DNA from: Kutzneria buriramensis
GTDB lineage: Bacteria > Actinomycetota > Actinomycetes > Mycobacteriales > Pseudonocardiaceae
Assembly (NCBI RefSeq): GCF_003387475.1
Contig: NZ_QUNO01000016.1
Span: forward strand, 186,001 to 250,000
DNA length: 64,000 nt
Direction of reading: 5' to 3'
The translations under genes and the position numbers were made by a program. The notes under the pieces were generated by a model. That model was given only the letters and a program-made list of their open reading frames with translations. It made no database searches and was not told the origin of the DNA. This document shows positions 49,735-58,037 of this stretch, in pieces. The first letter of the stretch is position 1, and the number at the start of each line of letters is the position of its first letter.

Positions 49735-50736
49735 ATGGACATCGCTTCCGCCGCCGTGCACCACACGATCGTCGCCGTGGACGTGGAGAAGTACAGCTCC
49801 GCCGACCGCACCGACTTCGACCGCCTCGCAGTCCGGGACGGCATGTACGAGGTGGTGTCCGCCGCCTTCCGGGAGTCCGACATCCCGTGGGAGCGATGTC
49901 AGGTCGGCGACGTCGGCGACAGCCTGCTCGTGCTGCTGCCGGCCGACGTGCCGAAGGTTCTCACAGTGGACCGGCTACCGCACCGGCTCACCGCGATGCT
50001 GCGGCGGCACAACCAAACCCACGCGGCAGGCGCCCAGATGCGCCTGCGCATGGCTGTCCACGCCGGCGAGGTGCACCACGATCGCCACGGCACAGCCGGC
50101 GAATCGGTGATACACGCCTGCCGCCTACTGGACGCCGAGGAGTTGCGGGCGGCGCTCGCCGGCGCCGCCGAGGAGCTCGCCCTCATCATCTCGGACGGGT
50201 TCTACCTCGGCACCGTCCGCCACGACCCCGCGCTGAGTCCCGCGTCGTTTCGCCGGATCACCGTGTCCGTCAAGGAGACCGAGGCCTACGCGTGGCTGCG
50301 TGCCGGCGGACCGGCTCCCGCCGCGCCGCAGCCTGCCGCGGCGAGCCGCCCCACCCCCATGGCGCTGGCCGAGCTCAGCCTGTTCGTCGACATCCTCGCC
50401 GACATCCCCCAACTGAGCACGCAGGAGGGCCGTGACCACATGCTCTCGTTGTTGCCACGGGAAATGTGGACCGGTATCCGCCGCCAGCAGACGCCGTGGA
50501 CCGACCTCGCCAGCATCGTCGCCGCGTGCGGCCGCTTTCCCGACGGCCTGCACCGGCTCGCCGAGGCGGTCGGCTTCGTGGCCGGCGGCACCCACGCGGC
50601 GACCGCGCTGGACCGGCTCGTCAACGGCGTTGATATCGCCCACGGGCCTGGCGGGCATCCCGCTACAATGACGCCGTCCTGGAGTAGAGAGCTGCCGGCG
50701 GTCACCCCGCCTGCGATGGGAGATTCACCCGGATGA
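49735..50736 (+). CDS. Cyclase-homology domain plus effector-associated domain (EAD) protein
   Basis: 333 residues. Residues 8-185 resemble a class III nucleotide cyclase: HTIVAVDVEKYSS carries the first metal Asp, VGDVGDSLLVLLP the second, and GESVIHACRLLD matches the late catalytic segment, keeping its Arg. The usual substrate Lys before GD is Cys and the usual Asn near the Arg is missing, so activity or substrate may differ. A Pro-rich linker leads to residues 208-300, a small helical domain with CGRFPDGLHRLAEAVGF, also found in the VMAP protein at 59593. First gene of the operon; ATGA overlap with the peptide gene. Confidence 0.75.
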   Translation: MDIASAAVHHTIVAVDVEKYSSADRTDFDRLAVRDGMYEVVSAAFRESDIPWERCQVGDVGDSLLVLLPADVPKVLTVDRLPHRLTAMLRRHNQTHAAGAQMRLRMAVHAGEVHHDRHGTAGESVIHACRLLDAEELRAALAGAAEELALIISDGFYLGTVRHDPALSPASFRRITVSVKETEAYAWLRAGGPAPAAPQPAAASRPTPMALAELSLFVDILADIPQLSTQEGRDHMLSLLPREMWTGIRRQQTPWTDLASIVAACGRFPDGLHRLAEAVGFVAGGTHAATALDRLVNGVDIAHGPGGHPATMTPSWSRELPAVTPPAMGDSPG

Positions 50737-50897
50737 GGGACCCCTTGACCGAGATCCGTTCCGATCTGGTTGACCTGAGCGGCGTCACGCTCGACGCGCT
50801 GGCCTCCTCCGACGATCCCGACCTGGCTCTCGCGACGCGGCCGCTGCTGCGTCAGATCGACAGTCCCAGCAGCAGCGTCGGCGGTCACGACTCGTAA
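50733..50897 (+). CDS. FxsA-like 54-residue precursor peptide
   Basis: The ORF reads MRDPLTEIRSDLVDLSGVTL, then DALASSDDPDLALATRPLLR and ends QIDSPSSSVGGHDS. The part SDLVDLSG...LAL..R.LL is the conserved leader of FxSxx-COOH (FxsA) peptides, which are RiPP-type precursors. The ending is not FxSxx, so the modified core should be different, here a Ser/Gly/Asp-rich tail. It overlaps the EAD-cyclase stop by four bases and lies 44 bases before the first in-frame candidate start of the HExxH gene, its probable modifying enzyme. Confidence 0.7.
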   Translation: MRDPLTEIRSDLVDLSGVTLDALASSDDPDLALATRPLLRQIDSPSSSVGGHDS

Positions 50898-50941
50898 CGG
50901 CTCCGCACAGCAGCGAGTTCCGTCGACCGGGGAGAACTGTC

Positions 50942-52678
50942 ATCGGCACGCGCCACCACCTCACGGCGGACCAACTGGACGCACTCGCCGCCGGCCGCCA
51001 CGATCCTGCGGCGCTGGACGAGTTGCGGCGCAGCCAGCAGAGCCGTCGGCTGTTGCTGCTGCGGGCGGTCCTGCAGTACGCCCGCCAACAGTCCGACTGC
51101 ACCGGACCGTTGCCACCGGTCGACGTTGCGTGGCAGGTACTCGCCGACGCCCAGCGGCGCAATCCACACGTCGTGGCCGACCTGCTCAGCCATCCTCAGG
51201 TCGGCATGTGGACGGCGCACGCGCTGCGCCGATTCCGTGGTGTGGCCGAGGATTCCGCCCCGTTGTGGTTCCACGTCGGCTACCTGCACACTCTCGCCGC
51301 GACTGCGGCGGCCCGCGCCGGCCTCGCGGTTCGCATCACGATCCCCTGTCATGACGGCGCTGTCGTGCTACCGACACTCGGCTGCGTCACCTTGCCGGTC
51401 GACGACGAGTGGACGGTCGCGACGGTGTCCACGGCCGACGAGACGGCGGAGATCACCGTTGGCGCCGCCGCCGTGCGCGTCGGCGGGCCCGGCTGGCGGC
51501 CGACGCCGACGGTGGGGAAGGTCCCGCGAATTCGCCTCGACGACGTCGACCCGTATCGCGGGCTCGACCACCCCATGCCCGCGGACCCGTTGCCGGACAA
51601 CGAAATCGCGCAATGGCACGCCTTGATGGACGAGGCCTGGTCCATGCTGTCCGCCAAGCATGCCGACCAGGCCGCCGAACTCGCCGCGGGCATGCGCGCG
51701 GTGGTCCCGATCGCGAGCACTGCTCGGTTCCGCACGCACAGCGCGTCCGTCGAGAACGGATTCGGCGGCCCGCTCATCTCCCGCCCGACCGACGCCGGCG
51801 TGCTCGCCGTGACGCTCGTGCACGAGTTCCAACACAGCAAACTCACCGCCGTCCAACACCTCGTGCCGTTGCTCGCCGGGACGTTCCCGGCCGTACACCA
51901 CGCGCCGTGGCGGGACGATCCCCGTCCCCCGTCCGGTCTGCTGCAGGGCGTGTACGCCTTCACCGCGGTGACCGAGTTCTGGGCCGCCCACCGCGACGAC
52001 AACCCGTTGGCGCAGTTCGAGTTCGCGCACTGGCGCGGTCAGACCTTGGCGACGCTGCGCGAACTTCGGGCCCATCCGATCCTGACGGACCTCGGGCGGC
52101 GCTTCGTCGACGTGGTGGCCACGCGGCTGGAACCACTGCAGTCCCTGGCCGTGCCCGAGGATGTCGGCGCGCTGGCCGAGGCGACCGCACTGGATCATCA
52201 AGCGGCCTGGCAGGTTCGCCACCTCCGACCATCCACAAAGTACGTCGACGCCGCGACGGACGCGTGGCTCGCGGAACGTTCGGTTCCTGAGGGCTATACG
52301 GCGACGGTCGTGCCCGCGGCCACCGTGCAGCGCATCGACGTGAAGGCGGTGCTGAGCCGGGTCCGGATCATCGAGCCCGCCACCTTCGACGAGCTGCGAT
52401 CGGCCCCCTCGACGATCACGGACGCCGCCGCGGCTGACTTCGCTTACCTGGTGGGCGATCCGGACACGAGCGGGCTCTACCAACAGGAGATCGAGGCCGA
52501 CTCGGGCCGGGCCGGGGCGTGGTCGGGACTCGGACTGTCGCTGTGGGCGGCGGGCTCGCCGGCCGCCGAGGCGCTGTTGCGTCGGCCCGAGCTCGTCCGC
52601 GCGATCTACGTCAAGGCCTCTCAGCGCTCGCGTCGAGCCCCGGACATTCAGGAGCTCGCCGCGTGGGTGGGCGTCTGA
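50942..52678 (+). CDS. HExxH-motif protein (aKG-HExxH peptide beta-hydroxylase type)
   Basis: About 578 residues. The metal motif LVHEFQHSKL is at 51821-51835. The N-terminal family sequence RHHLTADQLDALAAGRHDPA is encoded upstream of the first standard start (TTG 51023). No ATG, GTG or TTG precedes it in frame back to the peptide gene; an ATC at 50942 with GGAGA six bases upstream is the best candidate start. The family, TIGR04267-like, hydroxylates or otherwise modifies RiPP peptides and often sits beside FxsA-type peptides. Its stop is one base from that of the convergent FxsT-like gene. Confidence 0.72.
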   Translation: MGTRHHLTADQLDALAAGRHDPAALDELRRSQQSRRLLLLRAVLQYARQQSDCTGPLPPVDVAWQVLADAQRRNPHVVADLLSHPQVGMWTAHALRRFRGVAEDSAPLWFHVGYLHTLAATAAARAGLAVRITIPCHDGAVVLPTLGCVTLPVDDEWTVATVSTADETAEITVGAAAVRVGGPGWRPTPTVGKVPRIRLDDVDPYRGLDHPMPADPLPDNEIAQWHALMDEAWSMLSAKHADQAAELAAGMRAVVPIASTARFRTHSASVENGFGGPLISRPTDAGVLAVTLVHEFQHSKLTAVQHLVPLLAGTFPAVHHAPWRDDPRPPSGLLQGVYAFTAVTEFWAAHRDDNPLAQFEFAHWRGQTLATLRELRAHPILTDLGRRFVDVVATRLEPLQSLAVPEDVGALAEATALDHQAAWQVRHLRPSTKYVDAATDAWLAERSVPEGYTATVVPAATVQRIDVKAVLSRVRIIEPATFDELRSAPSTITDAAAADFAYLVGDPDTSGLYQQEIEADSGRAGAWSGLGLSLWAAGSPAAEALLRRPELVRAIYVKASQRSRRAPDIQELAAWVGV

Positions 52679-52679
52679 G

Positions 52680-55600
52680 CTAGAGCGGCAACGGATCGAT
52701 GTCGCAGTTCGCCCGCTGAGTGCCGGCGGCGAACTCGACGGACGCCGCGTGCTTCGCCCCCAACTTCTGCTCGATCTTGCGCACGGCCTCGTCGTGCATT
52801 TGCCACGCCTGTTCCGTCTCGTGATCCGCGAGCAGGTCCTGGGCGAGATTCACCATACAGGCCAGTGTGGTCGGGTGTTCCGGCCCGAGCTGACGGTGGC
52901 AGGCCGCGAGCGTCCGGGTGTCCAGCTGCCGGGCGCCGGTCACGTCGTTGAGCACCCAGAGCGTGCTGGCCAGGTTGATGTCGGCCACCAGGGTGGACGG
53001 GTGCTCGGGCCCCAGGCGGTCCCGGAGGCCGGCGGCCGCCGTCTCGTTGATCGTCTTCGCACTCTCGCGCTCGCCCAGCAGCCGCAGCACGACGGCTTGG
53101 TTGACGATGGCGGCCAGCGTGTGCGGATGCCCGGCGCCCAGCCGGGTTCGATACCGCTCCACGACACTGTCGGCCAACTGCCGGGCCGCACCGAGATTGC
53201 CGGCGCACCGCAGCTCGACCGACAGGCACAGGCTCGCCGCCATCGCTTCCGGGTGGTACTCGTTGTGGCGCGCGGTCAGGCCCCGCACGGCCTCGTCGGC
53301 CGCTTCCAGCGCCCCTTCGTGGTCGCCGGCCTTGCGCCTCATCTCGGCGAGCAACCGAATGGCCGCCACGGTCTGCGGGTGCACCTCGCCGTGGATCTGC
53401 CGCAGTCGGGCGACGATGTCCTCCTGCATGGTCCGCGCCACCACGTAGTCCCCGAGTTCACGAGCGTCCAGCGCGAGGCCGATCTGGGTGAGAATGCTCA
53501 GCGCGTGGTCTGTGCCGAAGATCTCCACCTTGCGCCGCCAGGTCCGGTCGTCGATCTCGCGGGCGTCGGCGAACCGGCCGGCCAGCCGCAGGCTGACACC
53601 GAGGTTGTGCGCGGCACTGAGGGTGAGCGGGTCGTCGTCGCCGAACGACCGTACCGACCTGGTGTGGATGTCCTCCGACAACGCGAGCGCTGAGTCGAAC
53701 TCGCCCTGTGCGCGAAGGTCGCCCGCGACGTTGTTCATCGCGTCGACGGTGCCCTCGTGCTGCTCGCCGAGCACGCGCACGCAGATCTCCAGGATCCGGT
53801 TGTCCAGGGTCGCCGCTTCCTCGTAACGGCCGTCGGACCACAACATGAAGCCCAGCCAACGGCCGATGCGCAGCGTCTCCCGGTGCTCGTCGCCGAGCCC
53901 GTCGCGCCAGGTGTCGTAGATGGCCTGGGACAGATCCGTGGCCGCGCGATGGTCGCCCCAGCGGGACAGGTAGACCGCCAGGTTGTAGGCCAGATCGCGG
54001 ACGCCGGGATCGTCGCACTTGATCGCCTCGGACGTCGTGACGTGCGGATACAGCTCGGCATAGCGCGGCCATTGGTCCGAATCGGCCGGCGCGTAAGGGT
54101 CGCTGGCCGCCAGCAGCAGATGCGCGCCGTGCCGCATGGTCTGCCGCTCGACCTCGGTCATCTGGTTGATCAGGACCTGCTGCACCAGGCGGTGCATCTG
54201 GATGCTGTTGGTACGGTGGTCGATCCTGGCCAGCGCGAACCGGTTGATGTCCCGGATCGCCTCGTTGAGCCGCAGCCGGTCGCGCAGGGCCCGGTCCAGG
54301 TCGGGGGTGATGGCCAACCCTCGTCCGTTGCTGAACATCGACCGCGCGATCGGCTCCGGCGCCAGGAACGCGGCCAGCTGCAACAACCGCAGCCCCGCCG
54401 GGTTGCGGTTCTCCAACTGCTCCAGCGACAGGTTCCAGGCCGCGGCGACCGGCCGGCCGTAGTCCGCCGGCTGCGACATGTTCAACAGCTCGAGCAGCTT
54501 CTCGTTGAGCAGTTCCAGGTACTCGTCGGCGGGCATGCCCGTCTCCGCCCGCCAGGCGGCCGCCTGCTCCACCGCCAGCGGCAGATCGCCGAGCGCCTCG
54601 GCCAGCCGGTCCGCCTCGTCATCGGTGATGTCCGGGCCACGGCGGCCCAACAACGCCTTGCTCTCCTCGCGTTCGAAGACGTCGACCTCCAGACCGCGGG
54701 CCATGGTGAGCCAGCGCGAATTCCGGCTGGTGACCAGGATGCGGCCGGGGCCACCGGTCGGCAGGAAGGACAGCACCTCCTCCGGGTCTTCGGCGTTGTC
54801 GAACACCAGCAGCCAGTTGGGCGGCACCTGCCGCCCCGGTCCACCGCGCAACGCGTCGATCACTCGTTGCACGGCCACGTTCGCCTCGGCGCCGACACCG
54901 AGGTCGAGCCGCTGACCGAGTTCGACCAGCGAGCTCTGGATCTGGACGCTGCGCTCGGCCGGAATCCACCAGATCAGGTCGAAGTCGTTCTGATGCCGGT
55001 AGGCGTACTCGACGGCCAGCTGCGACTTGCCGACGCCGCCCATGCCGTGCAGTGCCTGCGGCAGCACCGCCGCCGTCGCGCCGGGCGCGAGGCAGTCGTC
55101 GAGCTCCCGCAGCAGTTCCTCGCGGCCAGTGAAGTTGGGGTTGCGCGGCGGCACTCCGCCCCAGACCACCTGTTGCGCGCCCGAACGAATCTGCGCCCCG
55201 GGCTCTGTTCTCGTCACGTCGAAGTCTCCTGGCCTTGTTGCGATGGTGGTGTGCGGCGGGAACGAAGTCCGCGAGTGAGTGGTGGGCACCGTACTCCCTC
55301 TCGGCGCAATGCGACTCAGGGATGACTCCCCGCCCACTTCCGTGTGGTGCCCCGCCAACTGTCGGCGCAGTCGCGCGGCCGCTGCCAGGTGCGGCCCGGA
55401 CAGTGCCTCCAGAACTGCGGCCTCGGCCGTCAGGAACGGTACGGTCTCCGCGGTCACCACATGTTCGTCGTCCCGCTGCGTGGCGCGGTCCAACACGTTG
55501 CCGTATCCGCGGATGGCCGGCACCGAGTCGGCGAGCCACTCCTCGGCCAACCGCATCGCTCGCACGGTCGTGGACTGCCGCCCGCTCGCCAGCAGTTCCT

Positions 55601-56960
55601 CCCGCACACCGGGCACAAAGCCGAAGGTCTCTCGGGTTCGGTCGGCGACCTCCTCGCGGGGCACCATCGGCATCAGCAGCCCGCTGGCCAGGATCTCGGA
55701 CAGGTGCGACCGACGCGAGTCGGGTAGCATGACCTGCCGGACCCGCTCGATCACACCCAGGTTCAACGGCGCGGCGGCCAAGTACGTGGCCAGCTCGAAC
55801 GCGACCGGTGACACGGTCGCATGAAATTCGGCGACCCGCCTCGCGGGCTCGGCGCCAGTGTCACCGGCCGAGCTCGGCGCGGCGGTGACGTCCGGATCCA
55901 CCAGCAACGCCGGCAGGTTCGTCCACGAGGCACGCTTGCCGACGATGATCCGCGCCCAGGCTGCGAGCCAATTGGGTTGCAACTCCAGCACCGGCACCGG
56001 TATCGCCCGGGCCCGCCGCGCCTCGTCGACCAGCATCATGTCGACCTGTTGCTCCCAGCGCAGGCTGGCGTTGCACGCGCCGGGCGCCGGCGCCTTCAAC
56101 TGCAACCGGTGGACCTCGATGGCGGTCTGCCGCCACATCTGCCAGGGCAGCAGGTGGACAAGCGCGATCGGCAGCACGGATCCCCACATGTGCAGCGCCG
56201 CCTGCGCCGACCCGTTCTGCCACAACGCGGAACACCCGTCGGTCAGCACCAGCACGATCCGACGGCCGCTGGGCTCGATCAGCTCGCGAGGCGACCGATG
56301 CGGTGCGCCCGCACCGGTGCCACGAATCGTGCACTCACCGGCGGGTCCGATTCCCAGCAGGCGCACCTGCACATTGCGGAATACGCCCTGGCGGACGAGG
56401 ACTCGGCCGAACGCCATCGCGGTGTCCCACCACACCGCCATCGTCGGGTTGTCGTCGACGACGACGACAACCTCCCAGCGACGCTCGTCGGCCGGCCGGA
56501 ACACGGGCAGCCAGCGGTCGTCGGTCAGCGCCCACTCGGCCGTCGTCTCCTCGTCGAGCTCCCTGTCCCTTGTGGACGGAATGACCTGCTTGAGCGGGCC
56601 CAGTGCGCGGCCAAGGGGGAGGTCGAGTCGTGTGCCGTCACCGTCCGGGCGATCCACCGCCCGAACCACCGGAAACGCAACGGTCTCCACGGTTGCCGCC
56701 GTCGCCGCGTCGGGCTGCGCGCTCCGTTCCCCGGTGTCGGGCGACTCAGCCGCCGCAGTCTCGGGTACTTCGCCAGGAGGAACTCGTTCCCTCGTCGCCG
56801 GCGGCGGGACGGCCGCCGCGTCCGGCCGACCGGCCCGCATCGCGCGATGTCGTTGGCAGGCGAGCCATAGCCCGTCAGCCACTTCGCGCGCCGTGAGATC
56901 CCCCAACCGCAAGGCGCTTGTGTCCCGGCCTGCTATGTGGTCCACCTGAAGTCCTGCCAC
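52680..56960 (-). CDS. SAV_2336/vWA-like region fused to NB-ARC and TPRs (FxsT-like)
   Basis: 1426 residues from GTG 56960 (GTG 56945, with AGGA upstream, is an alternative). Residues 20-40 and 100-480 form a SAV_2336-type region with a vWA-like strand VVVVVDDNPTMAVWWD near 165 and VLVLTDGCSALW near 240. From about 595 comes VVWGGVPPRNPNFTGRE, then the P-loop LHGMGGVGKSQLAVEY near 635 and NB-ARC features (LLVFDNAEDPE, ILVTSRNSRW, GDLPLAVEQAAAW). TPRs fill 960-1410, and the tail is CDIDPLPL. It resembles the TPR protein of FxSxx-COOH systems and would supply the vWA part of a VMAP ternary system. Confidence 0.82.
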   Translation of the reverse strand: MAGLQVDHIAGRDTSALRLGDLTAREVADGLWLACQRHRAMRAGRPDAAAVPPPATRERVPPGEVPETAAAESPDTGERSAQPDAATAATVETVAFPVVRAVDRPDGDGTRLDLPLGRALGPLKQVIPSTRDRELDEETTAEWALTDDRWLPVFRPADERRWEVVVVVDDNPTMAVWWDTAMAFGRVLVRQGVFRNVQVRLLGIGPAGECTIRGTGAGAPHRSPRELIEPSGRRIVLVLTDGCSALWQNGSAQAALHMWGSVLPIALVHLLPWQMWRQTAIEVHRLQLKAPAPGACNASLRWEQQVDMMLVDEARRARAIPVPVLELQPNWLAAWARIIVGKRASWTNLPALLVDPDVTAAPSSAGDTGAEPARRVAEFHATVSPVAFELATYLAAAPLNLGVIERVRQVMLPDSRRSHLSEILASGLLMPMVPREEVADRTRETFGFVPGVREELLASGRQSTTVRAMRLAEEWLADSVPAIRGYGNVLDRATQRDDEHVVTAETVPFLTAEAAVLEALSGPHLAAAARLRRQLAGHHTEVGGESSLSRIAPRGSTVPTTHSRTSFPPHTTIATRPGDFDVTRTEPGAQIRSGAQQVVWGGVPPRNPNFTGREELLRELDDCLAPGATAAVLPQALHGMGGVGKSQLAVEYAYRHQNDFDLIWWIPAERSVQIQSSLVELGQRLDLGVGAEANVAVQRVIDALRGGPGRQVPPNWLLVFDNAEDPEEVLSFLPTGGPGRILVTSRNSRWLTMARGLEVDVFEREESKALLGRRGPDITDDEADRLAEALGDLPLAVEQAAAWRAETGMPADEYLELLNEKLLELLNMSQPADYGRPVAAAWNLSLEQLENRNPAGLRLLQLAAFLAPEPIARSMFSNGRGLAITPDLDRALRDRLRLNEAIRDINRFALARIDHRTNSIQMHRLVQQVLINQMTEVERQTMRHGAHLLLAASDPYAPADSDQWPRYAELYPHVTTSEAIKCDDPGVRDLAYNLAVYLSRWGDHRAATDLSQAIYDTWRDGLGDEHRETLRIGRWLGFMLWSDGRYEEAATLDNRILEICVRVLGEQHEGTVDAMNNVAGDLRAQGEFDSALALSEDIHTRSVRSFGDDDPLTLSAAHNLGVSLRLAGRFADAREIDDRTWRRKVEIFGTDHALSILTQIGLALDARELGDYVVARTMQEDIVARLRQIHGEVHPQTVAAIRLLAEMRRKAGDHEGALEAADEAVRGLTARHNEYHPEAMAASLCLSVELRCAGNLGAARQLADSVVERYRTRLGAGHPHTLAAIVNQAVVLRLLGERESAKTINETAAAGLRDRLGPEHPSTLVADINLASTLWVLNDVTGARQLDTRTLAACHRQLGPEHPTTLACMVNLAQDLLADHETEQAWQMHDEAVRKIEQKLGAKHAASVEFAAGTQRANCDIDPLPL

Positions 56961-56993
56961 GTCAGGTCGTGCTCGTCGGTCACCGCCCGCTCA

Positions 56994-58037
56994 CTACCCC
57001 AGCCCCAGCCGGTGCCAGATCCGGTCCAGCAGCCGATGCCACTCCGCGGGGTCGCTCGTCGGCGCCGAACCGGAGACGACGAGGTGCACGGCGTTGAGCA
57101 ACTGGTCGGCGGCCAACTCCTTCTTGCGCTCGCGATGGTCGGTGAACGTCCGGATCAGTTCGGCGGTCTGTTCGCCGTCCCGGTCGCCGAAGTGCGCGGC
57201 GACCATGTCGGCCAGCATGTCCGGGTCCGGGTCCGGCATGGCGATGGTCAGGGCCCGCCGCAGGAAGGGAGCGGGGAAGTCCCGTTCGCCGTTGCTGGTG
57301 ATGACAACAATCGGAAAGGCGCGGCAGCGCACGACACCGTCGTTCACCGGCGCGGTGACGCCGAGATCTGCGGTGTGCACGGTGACCGCCGGCTCCCGGT
57401 CCCGCACCCGGAGCAGTTCGAGTATCGGGAACTCGCCGTCCTCGAATACCGTGAGCAGGTCGTTCGGCAGGTCCACATCGGACTTGTCGAGCTCGTCGAT
57501 CAGCAGCACCCGCGGCAGCCGGTGCGGCAGCAGCGCCGTGCCCAGTGGCCCGAGGTGCACGAAATTGCCGATGCCGGACTGCTCGCGGGCGCCGAGAGCC
57601 TGCGCCCGACCGAACGCGTCGTAGCTGTAGAGACCGGAGTTCACCGTCGTGCGGGTGGTGATGGACCAGCGCAGCACCGGCCCCAGTCCCAACTCCCGCG
57701 CGACCAGGTAGGCCAGCGAGGACTTACCCGAGCCGGGCCGACCGGTGACGATCAGCGGGCGGGCCAGGGTAATGGCCGCGTTCACCATCTCCACCACGGC
57801 GGGATCGGCCTTGCGGGTGATCGCGGCCTCGCCCAGCCGGCGGCTGGTCTCGAACTCGTCGGCGACCGGCGTTGGCAGCGCCGGCCCACCGCGGAAGGTC
57901 CGCCACGGCGGCGGCGCCGGCCAGCGCCGGTCTCGGTCGGCCTCCTCGAGAATGCGTCCATCACCTCGGAAAAGCCACCATGGCGGGTCCGCGGTAACGG
58001 GATCATCGGGTGCGGCGGCCGGTCCGTCGGAGGCCAT
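56994..58037 (-). CDS. MoxR-type AAA+ ATPase
   Basis: 347 residues from ATG 58037, which overlaps the VMAP stop by one base. Walker A VTGRPGSGKSSLAYL (near 97), Walker B RVLLIDELDKSD (near 170), sensor 1 VVITSNGERDFP (near 245) and an arginine-rich RRALTIAMPDPD. It belongs to the MoxR/RavA class, whose members remodel partners carrying vWA domains. Its neighbours, VMAP and a vWA-like protein, are the two other parts of the known ternary arrangement. Confidence 0.87.
   Translation of the reverse strand: MASDGPAAAPDDPVTADPPWWLFRGDGRILEEADRDRRWPAPPPWRTFRGGPALPTPVADEFETSRRLGEAAITRKADPAVVEMVNAAITLARPLIVTGRPGSGKSSLAYLVARELGLGPVLRWSITTRTTVNSGLYSYDAFGRAQALGAREQSGIGNFVHLGPLGTALLPHRLPRVLLIDELDKSDVDLPNDLLTVFEDGEFPILELLRVRDREPAVTVHTADLGVTAPVNDGVVRCRAFPIVVITSNGERDFPAPFLRRALTIAMPDPDPDMLADMVAAHFGDRDGEQTAELIRTFTDHRERKKELAADQLLNAVHLVVSGSAPTSDPAEWHRLLDRIWHRLGLG

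Noticed and set aside
52680-56960. The vWA-like/NB-ARC/TPR fusion as a frameshift or assembly artefact
   Set aside because: The frame is open for 1426 codons with good coding character through the junction, and similar N-terminal fusions are known in the FxsT group.
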